NCBI GenBank assembly: GCA_003649445.1
Contig: QMRV01000002.1
Span: forward strand, 12,290 to 76,289
DNA: 64,000 nt
Source of the DNA: Thermoprotei archaeon
GTDB taxonomy: Archaea; Thermoproteota; Thermoprotei; Thermofilales; B15-G2
Direction: 5' to 3'
How positions within the stretch are numbered: the stretch's first letter is position 1; each line of letters starts with the position of its first letter. This document shows positions 1 through 7,734 of this stretch, in pieces. Below the pieces are notes generated by a model. It ran no database searches and was not told where the DNA came from. It was given only the letters and a program-made list of their open reading frames with translations. Made by a program: the position numbers and the translations under genes.

Positions 1-695
1 TTAGACCTTCCACATACATGCAGGGCTGAGTAGAGACCTTTTTTCTTGATGTAGTGTAGCAGGGTCTCTAGCGCTTTCCGCGAGTATTTCTCAAAGACTT
101 CAGGCCTTACCAGCGATAAGCAAGGCTCGAGCACCATAACTAAGTCTACTCTACCTTCACTTGCTAGTAAGTCTACATAGCCTCTAGAGTACTCAGATAA
201 CTTTACTAAATATTCTTCCGTAAAAGTCGCCTCGCCTCTCATGACTTCTCTAAATACTCTGGTTAATCCTAATAGCTGACATAGTAAAGTAAAGGGTCCT
301 AGAACATAGGCTCCTATGATTTTTGTCGACGATAACTCTCTAGATATTTTAGCTAGTGCGTCTACGAACACCTTAATTCTACCCTTTTCGCTGAAAATAG
401 GCTCAGGTAATTCATGTAAGTGCTCAACTATTGCTGGAAGACCATTTTTAATACTTGCTTTTGCTCCTAATGCCTCAGCTTCAACTGTAGTGTCCATGTA
501 GTGAAAAACCATGTCTACATCATAGAATTTAGCTGCCTTAATTTGAAGGCGCGCCATCAATTCAGAGTTTCTGTAGGCTTCTTCTACAGAAGCACCGTAA
601 AGTACAGCTGAGTGCCCCCCTATTAATGGAGCCACGGGAACAGCTTCAAGGTTCTCGCCAACAACAGCTCTCTCTACTAGCTCTCGTCTATTCAT
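1..695 (-). CDS. Uroporphyrinogen decarboxylase/MtaA-CmuA-type methyltransferase-like protein (partial)
   Basis: The reading frame is open from an ATG at 695 on the minus strand to the window edge (231 complete codons), so the C-terminal part is missing. The family, a TIM barrel, includes URO-D and the zinc-dependent corrinoid:coenzyme M methyltransferases MtaA/MtbA/CmuA. The visible part has the N-terminal pattern of the methyltransferase branch (VPVAPLIGGHSA, then TTVEAEALGAK, then VLGPFTLLCQLLG). It ends in HVCG, which matches the His-X-Cys zinc-ligand motif of MtaA/MtbA. That makes a methyltransferase more likely than a haem-pathway decarboxylase. The second Cys ligand would lie outside the window, so the assignment is incomplete. 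No corrinoid protein or MtaB/MttB gene is visible next to it. Confidence 0.75.
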   Translation of the reverse strand, partial: MNRRELVERAVVGENLEAVPVAPLIGGHSAVLYGASVEEAYRNSELMARLQIKAAKFYDVDMVFHYMDTTVEAEALGAKASIKNGLPAIVEHLHELPEPIFSEKGRIKVFVDALAKISRELSSTKIIGAYVLGPFTLLCQLLGLTRVFREVMRGEATFTEEYLVKLSEYSRGYVDLLASEGRVDLVMVLEPCLSLVRPEVFEKYSRKALETLLHYIKKKGLYSALHVCGRS

Positions 696-764
696 TTTAC
701 CGCGTCTATAACTGCTCCCAACGAAATAAAATAATTACGCGAAATCGGCTTGAAAAAGGTAGTA

Positions 765-773
765 TTATTTATA
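765..773 (+). promoter_or_regulatory. Box A (TATA-like) promoter for the 793 gene
   Basis: The AT-rich TATTTATAT lies about 24 bp upstream of the GTG at 793. This spacing predicts a leaderless transcript, as is common in archaea. Confidence 0.45.
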
Positions 774-792
774 TTCAAGTCTTTTAGACTAT

Positions 793-1074
793 GTGAGAAA
801 GCTTCAAGGAATAGTTACGAAAATCGAGAGAACAAGCGAGTATAAAGACTATGATAGCGAAAAGTGGGAAAAATGCCACTTTACAGTGAAGCTAATTGGA
901 TTCAGCAAGCGTACACCTGACGAAAAACTGCCGGAAGACCTTAAAGGAGCTGAAGTACGCGTAGTTAGGTGGTGTTGCTACGACTGGCACTACAAAATAG
1001 GTGCTAGAGTAACACTCACGCCTGAAGAAACAGAGAGAGTTCTTCAAGGAGAAAAAGACCTCACTAAAAAGTGA
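793..1074 (+). CDS. Small hypothetical protein, possible OB-fold
   Basis: This 93-residue protein starts at GTG 793; the ATG two bases earlier runs straight into a stop. I do not recognise a family. It alternates hydrophobic and charged residues with a conserved-looking core, EVRVVRWCCYDWHYKIGARV, which looks like beta strands. The N-terminal GIVTKIERTSEY resembles the first strand of small OB-fold or nucleic-acid-binding proteins; this is inference only. It overlaps the start of the deacetylase gene by a GTGATG junction, so the two are probably cotranscribed. Confidence 0.7.
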   Translation: MRKLQGIVTKIERTSEYKDYDSEKWEKCHFTVKLIGFSKRTPDEKLPEDLKGAEVRVVRWCCYDWHYKIGARVTLTPEETERVLQGEKDLTKK

Positions 1075-1832
1075 TGGCTATGAAAATACCCGTTCTCTTT
1101 ACATTTGACTTAGACGGCGAGTCATCTTTCACTAGAAAAAGAGAAGACTATGTTCAAATAACAAGAGGACTATATGGAGTAAAAACTGGACTTAAGCGGG
1201 TCTTAAACATACTGAGCAAATACGGCATTAAGTCAACATTCTTTGTAGCAGCTTATGTTGCCGAAAAGCACTTCGATGAAGTAAAAGAAATAGCTAATAG
1301 TGGTCACGAGATCGCTTTGCATGGATATCTTCACGAAGACTTTTCTCAACTTATGCCTAGCGACGCAAATAAAGTACTCGAAAAAAGTATAGCTATTTTA
1401 AGTAAAATTCAGAACCCTATAGAAGGATTTAGAGCCCCTTACTGGAGAATACACAAATGGCTCCTTAAGCTACTTGTAGAAAAGAAAATAGTCTACGATA
1501 GCAGCCTGATGGACTCTGATGAAGCCTACATTGTCGATATCGAGGGGAAACCTCTCGTAGAAATACCTATATCCTATCAGCTAGACGACTGGGTTCTTTT
1601 CGAGGATCATCAATATCCACCTGACCTTGTATTAAGAACATGGATATACGACTTAGAGTGGAGCTTAGAAGAAAATGTATCATTTGTATTAACTATGCAT
1701 CCCCAAGTCATAGGGAGAAGAAGTCGCTCAAGAGTACTTGAACAACTATTGAAACTAGCAAAGAAAATGGAAAAAGCCGCTATTATTACTTGTAGAGAGT
1801 ACGCAGAACAGCTACTTAAGATCCGCAAGTAG
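1071..1832 (+). CDS. Polysaccharide deacetylase (NodB-homology) family protein
   Basis: This is a carbohydrate esterase 4-type TIM-barrel protein that should remove an acetyl or formyl group from an amide substrate using a divalent metal. The motifs are in order: TFDLDGES (motif 1, metal and base aspartates), HEIALHGYLHED (motif 2, His-x3-His ligands) and FRAPYWRI (motif 3, Arg-Pro pocket). At about 250 residues it is one bare catalytic domain without signal peptide, so it is cytoplasmic. This fits the PuuE/peptidoglycan-deacetylase-like branch that acts on small N-acyl substrates. The GTG at 1071 overlaps the upstream stop. ATG at 1080, giving MKIPVLF, is an equally good start. The 3' end overlaps the convergent ceramidase-like gene by 21 bp. 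Confidence 0.88.
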   Translation: MMAMKIPVLFTFDLDGESSFTRKREDYVQITRGLYGVKTGLKRVLNILSKYGIKSTFFVAAYVAEKHFDEVKEIANSGHEIALHGYLHEDFSQLMPSDANKVLEKSIAILSKIQNPIEGFRAPYWRIHKWLLKLLVEKKIVYDSSLMDSDEAYIVDIEGKPLVEIPISYQLDDWVLFEDHQYPPDLVLRTWIYDLEWSLEENVSFVLTMHPQVIGRRSRSRVLEQLLKLAKKMEKAAIITCREYAEQLLKIRK

Positions 1833-3119
1833 ACGCTTAACTGCATTCAATATTATTTTCTCCCATCCTTTCTTGGGAGGATACGGGTATTCTTTATAGT
1901 ACTTAAAAGCATTTTCTATCTCATAGCCTCCTTCATCTATAGCCTTGTCTGTTGGAATATATCCTATGTCGCCGTTAGCATATCCCACTACAAGTGCTCT
2001 TTTTCTGCAGAGCTCCTTTACAGCAAGCCCTAGCTCAGAGAAAATTTCTCCAGACAGCCCTACAATAAATACGTCGCCTATTTCAAGAACCTGTATTTCT
2101 AGCTCATATTCTGACTTAACTTCTCCGCGCTTAACTAGCTCGATTGCCTCCATGGTCCATGATAAAAAGGCTTCTCTGGAATGTATTTCGACTGCTTCAC
2201 GAACATCGGCTATTACCGGAATTTCTTTTCTCAATTTTCTTAATTCTTCTTCAAGTCTAGCTTTTTCACTAAGTAATTCATTTAAGCTAGGTAGTTCCTC
2301 AGTCTCGAGCTTAACTACAGTCTTAACGCATTTAATTTCTTCAAGTAGAGCTTCTCTTGAAGTTTCAAGAGCTCTTATGACTTCTCCTGCTAAGGCTCTC
2401 CCCATTCTCTCAGCGTACTTGTAGCCTCGTCCTCTCCATACAGGATCTATGTTTCCGCAAGCACCTGTCAAGAAGACTGTAGTAAGCTGTTTTCCGTAAA
2501 CTCTGCTTAAAGTATCGTAGAGATAGCAAGGATAATCCGCGCTGACGAGCAAGTTTTCTTCTCCAAGACAAACAGGATGGCAAGCATAGTTTACTATAAG
2601 TCCTTGAAGAGCATTCTTCTTAAAGAGAGCTATAAGAGGTACCTCCGAGTCTACTGGGCTTCCCTTTCTTCTTCTATCGAAAGCCAGCTTTTCAGCAAAA
2701 CCTTTAGCGAAAAACACTTCACCTTCAGAGAGATTACTTAACGCTTCTTCAATAACAGTAATAATTTTTCTTTCAACTAAATACACATATTTTTCATCGA
2801 CTTTCTCGCCAGCCCTTCTCAGAGGAACGACGGCAGGCCCAGAGTGTGTATGTGTCGCAGCTATGATAATGTTTTCTGCAGGAACTCCGTATTTCTCAAA
2901 AATTCTTCTTTTTACATTCTCTACTACTTTTCTAGGAATGGCCCCTAAATCTGCTGAAATAACAATGGCAGTAGTTTCTCCATTTGAAAAGACTGCTGCC
3001 TTCACCTTTAAGGGATCATGTATACCTTCTGCTTCAAAAGTAATTCTGCCTGTATAGCCCCACAATTCAACGCCTTTAGGCGGAGTAATATCGGCTTCAC
3101 TAACTCCTATTTTCCACAC
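1812..3119 (-). CDS. Neutral/alkaline ceramidase-like hydrolase
   Basis: The protein matches the catalytic N-terminal domain of the neutral non-lysosomal ceramidase family, zinc amidases that split N-acyl sphingosines in eukaryotes and some bacteria. Family features seen are the opening GVSEADITPPKGVELWGY, the zinc motif AATHTHSGP near residue 88, and NYACHPVCLG in the middle. At 435 residues it lacks the C-terminal immunoglobulin-like domain and any signal peptide, so a cytoplasmic amidase with another substrate is likely. Archaea do not make ceramide, so the real substrate is unknown. An internal charged helical stretch (around residues 270-310) separates two parts of the domain. Confidence 0.8.
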   Translation of the reverse strand: MWKIGVSEADITPPKGVELWGYTGRITFEAEGIHDPLKVKAAVFSNGETTAIVISADLGAIPRKVVENVKRRIFEKYGVPAENIIIAATHTHSGPAVVPLRRAGEKVDEKYVYLVERKIITVIEEALSNLSEGEVFFAKGFAEKLAFDRRRKGSPVDSEVPLIALFKKNALQGLIVNYACHPVCLGEENLLVSADYPCYLYDTLSRVYGKQLTTVFLTGACGNIDPVWRGRGYKYAERMGRALAGEVIRALETSREALLEEIKCVKTVVKLETEELPSLNELLSEKARLEEELRKLRKEIPVIADVREAVEIHSREAFLSWTMEAIELVKRGEVKSEYELEIQVLEIGDVFIVGLSGEIFSELGLAVKELCRKRALVVGYANGDIGYIPTDKAIDEGGYEIENAFKYYKEYPYPPKKGWEKIILNAVKRLLADLK

Positions 3120-3150
3120 AAAATCGTAAACTACGAACCAAATATAATAG

Positions 3151-3483
3151 TTAAAGCTCTATTCCCAAGATCTCTTTAGCAGCCTTTTTTATTTCAGGAG
3201 AAATCGTAAAGGGCAAGGGATAATACAGATACTTGTAGTTTCTCTTACCTAGAATTTTCTTTCTCTCGACTAGTTTATGTGATATTAACTTGTATAGCGA
3301 TTTCTGTATAGAAGACCTGCTGTAGTTTAGTTTCTCTGCTAGCTCCTTTACTGTAGCTCCCCTAAGCTCTGTTAAAGCTTTATATACTTTTATATCTAAG
3401 TCATTTAAATTATAAATACACTTGATTAATTGCAGTTTATCTATATCCCTTTTGTTTTTGTTTTCATCAGTAGGTATTGTCAT
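3151..3483 (-). CDS. Winged-helix transcriptional regulator (TrmB/ArsR-like)
   Basis: This small DNA-binding protein has a helix-turn-helix of the TrmB/MarR type: NLDIKVYKALTELRGATVKE followed by LAEKLNYSRSSIQKSLYKLI, then a wing rich in Lys and Arg. The frame extends to 3498, but ATG at 3483 is preferred because it forms an ATGA overlap with the stop of the upstream PurM-like gene. That gives 110 residues. There is no effector domain beyond the HTH. Cotranscription with the PurM/HypE-like gene suggests autoregulation or coupling to that gene, but nothing shows the target. Confidence 0.8.
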   Translation of the reverse strand: MTIPTDENKNKRDIDKLQLIKCIYNLNDLDIKVYKALTELRGATVKELAEKLNYSRSSIQKSLYKLISHKLVERKKILGKRNYKYLYYPLPFTISPEIKKAAKEILGIEL

Positions 3484-4493
3484 ACTTTTTTCTCCCATAG
3501 TTTTGTCAACTCATCTACAATCATTTCTTCATATACTTCTACTTTTCCATCTTTACGATGTACTTTAACGCCAGATCCTTCACTTACCTTGCCTATCATA
3601 CGCACTTCAACACCTTCCCTCCTAATAGCGCTTATGACCGACTCAAACATTTCTTCTTTAACTGTTAATATTAGGCTTCCTGAGCTTATTAACTTAAGTG
3701 GGTCTATATTGAGTGCGTCGCATATAACTCTAGTTTCGCTTCTTACAGGTATTTTATCTTCATATGCTTCAATCATTACATTAGATGCTTTCGCTAGCTC
3801 TACTAGTCCTCCGAGAAAGCCTCCTTCAGTAGGGTCATGAGCCGCAGTGACTCCACCTGTCGAAATAGCGGCTAAAGCTTCCTTTACTACGCTCACTTCA
3901 TCTATGAATGTTTTTGCTCGCTCAATAATTCTTATAGGCACAGCTTTTCCCCGCAAATCTTCCTCAAAGTCTTCTGCTATAATAGCAGTTCCTTCTAGCG
4001 CAACACTTTTAGTTGCTAATACAAGGTCTCCAGGCTTTGCTCCAGCTGCTGTCACAAAACGTTTCTTAGAAACTACTCCAGCAGCCGTCGTGATGACAAT
4101 AGGCCTATCCAGTCTTGGAGTAACTTCAGTGTGTCCTCCAACAATACTTGCCTCTATTTCTTTGGCTGCTTGATCTATATCGCTTGTAATCTCATCTAGT
4201 ACTTCTTCACCAGCACCTTCAGGTAACAGGATAACGGGTAGTAGCCATCTTGGCTTAGCTCCACACACAGCAACATCGTTGGCAGATATGTGTACAGAAA
4301 GCCATCCTATTCTCTTTCTAGCTTCAGTTATAGGATCACTGTGTACCACTAAAACTCTGGGACCTATATCTATTACAGCTGAGTCTAGTCCTATTCCAGG
4401 TCCGTAGAGAACTGCCTCGTCCTTAGCACCTAGCTTAGTAAAGACCTTTTCTTCGAGTATGTTGTATGGGACCTTGCCCAGCGCTAATGTCAT
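3480..4493 (-). CDS. AIR synthase (PurM)/HypE-related protein
   Basis: The fold is that of the PurM/SelD/ThiL/HypE ATP-dependent family. The sequence shows the N-terminal half with GIGLDSAVI (the nucleotide-binding loop), VHSDPITEA, and ISANDVAVCGAKPRWL, then SIVGGHTEVTP, which is typical of archaeal HypE-like AIR synthase-related proteins. True HypE ends in a Cys that carries thiocarboxamide for the NiFe cofactor. This protein ends in LTKLWEKKV with no terminal Cys, so it is not a canonical HypE even though an NiFe hydrogenase is encoded at 58526-60713. The substrate is unknown. It is the first gene of a pair with the HTH regulator; a box A lies near 4522-4532. Confidence 0.82.
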   Translation of the reverse strand: MTLALGKVPYNILEEKVFTKLGAKDEAVLYGPGIGLDSAVIDIGPRVLVVHSDPITEARKRIGWLSVHISANDVAVCGAKPRWLLPVILLPEGAGEEVLDEITSDIDQAAKEIEASIVGGHTEVTPRLDRPIVITTAAGVVSKKRFVTAAGAKPGDLVLATKSVALEGTAIIAEDFEEDLRGKAVPIRIIERAKTFIDEVSVVKEALAAISTGGVTAAHDPTEGGFLGGLVELAKASNVMIEAYEDKIPVRSETRVICDALNIDPLKLISSGSLILTVKEEMFESVISAIRREGVEVRMIGKVSEGSGVKVHRKDGKVEVYEEMIVDELTKLWEKKV

Positions 4494-4576
4494 TAAGACA
4501 CCTATAGAACTGAGAGCCCTTTACTTAAAAATTTTATCGAGAACACTTTAAAGAAAGGTTTCAAAAAAGAGTTTGC

Positions 4577-5005
4577 CTAAGTTATATAGGGCGGCTTACC
4601 TGACTTAGACTGAGGCTGCTGTGGAGCAATAGCTGGTATTGGCACAGGAGGAGGTAATCCCAGCTCTCTCGATAGTAACATTACTTCAAAGAAAGCAAAC
4701 TGCATAAGAGAGTTAATAATAAACGGCGGCACTCTCCTGTTTTTGATATCCTTTTCTATCTTTTTAAGCTCCGAAGAATCTCCTGATATAACTACTACAC
4801 CCTTCACCGTGATATTGGCTACAGGAGGATTCGTCGCAAGAGACACTACGTAAGGAACCTCAAGCCCTTGCTTCTTTAAAATGACTTCCCCGCTAGGTAA
4901 AGTTACCTGAAGATGAACTTGAAGCTCTTTAGGTGTTTCTTCAACTAACTTTTCTCCATGAATATATGTAAGCCTTATTGAAACAGATACTTTCTGCGAA
5001 CTCAC
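4577..5005 (-). CDS. Hypothetical protein with SecB-like features
   Basis: This 142-residue protein starts at GTG 5005. It has an N-terminal beta-rich region (VSVSIRLTYIHGEK, LQVHLQVTLPSGE, NITVKGVVVISGD). A hydrophobic helix follows, with a proline-rich turn (PPFIINSLMQFAFFEV, then LGLPPPVPIP), and a disordered Pro/Gln tail. The order of strands, a long helix and a PP-containing hook is reminiscent of the export chaperone SecB. Sequence identity is too low to assert homology. The gene is monocistronic, with a palindromic box A at 5029-5037 placing the transcription start at the GTG. Confidence 0.6.
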   Translation of the reverse strand: MSSQKVSVSIRLTYIHGEKLVEETPKELQVHLQVTLPSGEVILKKQGLEVPYVVSLATNPPVANITVKGVVVISGDSSELKKIEKDIKNRRVPPFIINSLMQFAFFEVMLLSRELGLPPPVPIPAIAPQQPQSKSGKPPYIT

Positions 5006-5028
5006 CTAGTAAAGTGAAACAAAGCATT

Positions 5029-5037
5029 ATTTAAATA
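5029..5037. promoter_or_regulatory. Bidirectional box A promoter
   Basis: ATTTAAATA reads as a TATA box in both directions. It lies about 27 bp from the GTG of the minus-strand SecB-like gene and about 27 bp from the expected 5' end (near 5060) of the plus-strand C/D sRNA. One element may serve both transcripts. Confidence 0.5.
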
Positions 5038-5061
5038 TAGTCTTCCCCATAATACACTAAA

Positions 5062-5121
5062 TAGCGGAATGATGAGCGGCGAAAAAGCCGAGAGATGATG
5101 GTAAGTCGGTGCTCTGACCTC
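5062..5121 (+). ncRNA. C/D-box guide sRNA candidate 1
   Basis: The boxes are in the order C, D', C', D. C is ATGATGA at 5069-5075, D' is CCGA at 5088-5091 (one mismatch to CUGA), C' is GATGATG at 5094-5100, and D is CTGA at 5113-5116. Guides of 12 nt lie between C and D' and between C' and D. These spacings are those of archaeal dual-guide 2'-O-methylation RNAs. A box A at the right distance upstream supports independent transcription. I could not name the rRNA targets. Confidence 0.6.
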
Positions 5122-5248
5122 GACCAATAATACTAGTTACATTAGTAAATTTACTTAATGAAGTCTGTCAAACGAGGCTATTTCTTGAAGTCATATTTCT
5201 AGTAATAAGTTAAATTAGCTCTGCTGTAGCTATGTAAATGGTGTCGAT

Positions 5249-7102
5249 TTGATACTTGGTGCTCCCGGAGAAAAACTTCTTCTACTAGGCAATGAAGCTA
5301 TCGCAAGGGGCGCTATTGAAGCAGGTGTACACGTAGCAGCAGGGTACCCTGGCACACCTTCCACCGAAATTATCGATACTCTAGCTGGAGTAGCAGATAA
5401 AGTCGGCATGACCGTAGACTGGAGTACTAACGAAAAAGTAGCGCTAGAGACAGCTTACGCTGCATCAATGTGCAGACTGAGAGCTCTTGCTACAATGAAG
5501 CACGTAGGACTTAACGTAGCAGCCGATGTCTTTATGTCGATAGGCTACAGCGGAGTAAGAGGCGGTCTCGTAATAGTATCTGCAGACGACCCTGGCTGCC
5601 ATAGTAGCCAAAATGAGCAAGACAACAGATACTACAGCTTAGCTTCATATATACCGTGCTTTGAGCCCTACTGCCCGCAGGAAGCTAAAGACCTTATAGT
5701 AGCTGCCTACGATTTCTCCGAAGAAAACGGTACAGCTATCCTCTTTAGAGTAACAACTAGAATCTGCCATACTAGAGGAGAAGTTGTTTTAGGTGAAATA
5801 AAGAAAATTGAAAGAAAAGCAGTGTTCGAGTACAATCCGTCGAAATGGGTCTTACTGCCAGCTAATTCTAGAAAACTTAGAGTAAAGATAATAGAAAGAT
5901 TGAACAGGATAGAAGAAAAGTTAACTGAATTTAAGTTCAACAAGATAGAGGGAGAAGGTAAAGTAGGTATTATAACATCCGGCATAGGATACGCTTATGC
6001 AATTGACGCGTTAAGAGAACTCGATCTTTGCGGAAAAGTGAAAGTACTTAAACTCTCTACTCCTCATCCGCTTCCAACCAAGCTTCTAGAGAAATTTACT
6101 GATGGGTTAGAGAAAATTCTAGTGGTAGAGGAAGGCGACTTGTTCCTTCTGCGAAGAGTTAAAGAGAAACTCTACGACTTCGACCTCAGAATACCTATTT
6201 ACGGAAAAGGTGACTTACTGCCTCTTGCAGGAGAATTAGATTTACTGACAGTAATGAGAGCTGTAGCTAAAATATGTGAGAAAACAGTACCTGAGCCAAT
6301 CGAATCTATTAAACTTAAAGAAGAATTAGAGAAAGCTATTCCAGTACGCCCACCTACGCTTTGTCCAGGATGCCCTCACAGAGCTACTTACTATTCTCTT
6401 AAACAGGCTTTAAGAGAACTTGGCTTAAAGATTCCCTGCACAGGCGACATTGGATGCTACACTCTGGGATATAATCCGCCTTTCCAGCTACAAGACACTT
6501 CCACATGCATGGGCGCTAGCTTAGGTGAGGGAGCAGCTATAGCTAGATTTACAGACAAACCAGTTGTAGCTGTTATTGGAGACTCTACTTTCTATCACGC
6601 AGGAATACCTGGACTAATTAACGCAGTTTACACTAGCGCACCGCTCCTCGTAGTAGTTATGGACAATAGTGTAACCGCTATGACAGGACACCAGCCCCAT
6701 CCAGGCACAGGTATTACTGCTACAGGCAAGCCCGCTAAAATAATTAAAATCGAAGACATCGCGAAAGCCTGTGGAGTAGAGTTCGTTAAAGTAGTCGATC
6801 CCTACAATGTAGGAGAAACAAAGCAAGCGATCAAAGATGCTCTCGAGTACGTTCGGCGCGAGAAAAAGCCTGCAGTTGTTGTTGCGAGAAGGCTTTGTGC
6901 TCTTGTAGCAGCTAGAAAAGGTCTTAGAGGAACTCCACCTACTGTAGAAGACTGCCGCGGATGTATGGTCTGCATAAATACTTTCGCTTGTCCAGCGCTC
7001 ATAGTCGAGGAAGGAAAAGTTAAGATAGATGAAGGTTTGTGTTTCGGCTGTATGGTATGTACACAAATATGTCCTTTTGGAACAATTAAGGTGAGAAAAT
7101 GA
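5249..7102 (+). CDS. iorA: Indolepyruvate ferredoxin oxidoreductase, alpha subunit
   Basis: IorA oxidises aryl 2-oxoacids such as indolepyruvate to acyl-CoA, reducing ferredoxin, with thiamine diphosphate. The 617-residue protein has the pyrimidine-binding domain at the N-terminus (EAGVHVAAGYPGTPSTEI), the middle transketolase-like domain, and the TPP pyrophosphate-binding domain with CPGCPHRATYYSLKQ, TGDIGCYTLG, and GDSTFYHAGIPGLINAVYT. Two CxxCxxC-type 4Fe-4S motifs sit at the C-terminus (CRGCMVCINTFACP and CFGCMVCTQICP). Length is normal for the family. The start is TTG at 5249, giving MILGAPGEKLLLLGNEAIA; no better in-frame start lies upstream. It overlaps iorB by ATGA, so the two subunits are translated together. 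Confidence 0.96.
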   Translation: MILGAPGEKLLLLGNEAIARGAIEAGVHVAAGYPGTPSTEIIDTLAGVADKVGMTVDWSTNEKVALETAYAASMCRLRALATMKHVGLNVAADVFMSIGYSGVRGGLVIVSADDPGCHSSQNEQDNRYYSLASYIPCFEPYCPQEAKDLIVAAYDFSEENGTAILFRVTTRICHTRGEVVLGEIKKIERKAVFEYNPSKWVLLPANSRKLRVKIIERLNRIEEKLTEFKFNKIEGEGKVGIITSGIGYAYAIDALRELDLCGKVKVLKLSTPHPLPTKLLEKFTDGLEKILVVEEGDLFLLRRVKEKLYDFDLRIPIYGKGDLLPLAGELDLLTVMRAVAKICEKTVPEPIESIKLKEELEKAIPVRPPTLCPGCPHRATYYSLKQALRELGLKIPCTGDIGCYTLGYNPPFQLQDTSTCMGASLGEGAAIARFTDKPVVAVIGDSTFYHAGIPGLINAVYTSAPLLVVVMDNSVTAMTGHQPHPGTGITATGKPAKIIKIEDIAKACGVEFVKVVDPYNVGETKQAIKDALEYVRREKKPAVVVARRLCALVAARKGLRGTPPTVEDCRGCMVCINTFACPALIVEEGKVKIDEGLCFGCMVCTQICPFGTIKVRK

Positions 7103-7674
7103 GCACTATTATTATTGCAGGTGTAGGTGGTCAAGGTATTCTCACTTTAGCCAAAATCATAGGGGACGCTTTAGTAAAGAAAGGCCTTCGAGTAAGAGTT
7201 GCCGAAGTACATGGTATGGCTCAGAGAGGAGGCAGTGTCGTTACTTACGTGAGATACGGTAATATCGACTGCCCTAGGCCCTCCTACGGCATGGCCGACG
7301 CAGTAATTTCGCTAGAAATGCTTGAGTGCTTAAGATCCCTCTACTTCCTTAAGAAGAACGGAACTATAGTAGTTAACGACTGGATATATCCACCCAATAT
7401 TCCAGGAGTAAAAGTTCCTTCGAAAGACTACATTCTAAAGTATTTAGACAAAGTCTCTAAGAACATTTATGTAGTACCAGCTAACCAGATAGCTGATTCT
7501 CTAGGATCAAGACTCATAGCAAATACAGTTATACTAGGCGCCGTCGCTAGGCTAAAGGTATTTCCTTTAAGCAAAGAAGATCTCATAGAGTCTTTACGCC
7601 GAAATATTAAGAAAAAATACATAGACTTAAATTTACTAGCATTTGAAAAAGGATTTGAGTCAATATCTGTGTGA
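7099..7674 (+). CDS. iorB: Indolepyruvate ferredoxin oxidoreductase, beta subunit
   Basis: IorB is the gamma-type subunit of the 2-oxoacid:ferredoxin oxidoreductase and pairs with IorA in an alpha2beta2 enzyme for aromatic amino acid fermentation. It shows the family start IIIAGVGGQGILTLAKIIGD and the motif EVHGMAQRGGSVVTYVRYG. At 191 residues it has the usual length. The ATG overlaps the iorA stop as ATGA, a sign of translational coupling. Downstream about 60 bp of AT-rich sequence separate it from the next gene. Confidence 0.96.
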   Translation: MSTIIIAGVGGQGILTLAKIIGDALVKKGLRVRVAEVHGMAQRGGSVVTYVRYGNIDCPRPSYGMADAVISLEMLECLRSLYFLKKNGTIVVNDWIYPPNIPGVKVPSKDYILKYLDKVSKNIYVVPANQIADSLGSRLIANTVILGAVARLKVFPLSKEDLIESLRRNIKKKYIDLNLLAFEKGFESISV

Positions 7675-7734
7675 AATAAATAGTTTCATTAATCTTTATA
7701 AAAACACTAATATCATCTCAGTAGAAAATATTCT

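Noticed and set aside
1945..2424. Long ORF opposite the ceramidase-like gene
   Set aside because: It is the antisense frame of a gene with clear family motifs, with Ser/Thr-rich noise composition.
3480..4493. HypE, maturation factor for the Mvh hydrogenase
   Set aside because: It lacks the C-terminal Cys that HypE needs and is 55 kb from the hydrogenase genes. Kept only as an AIR synthase-related protein.
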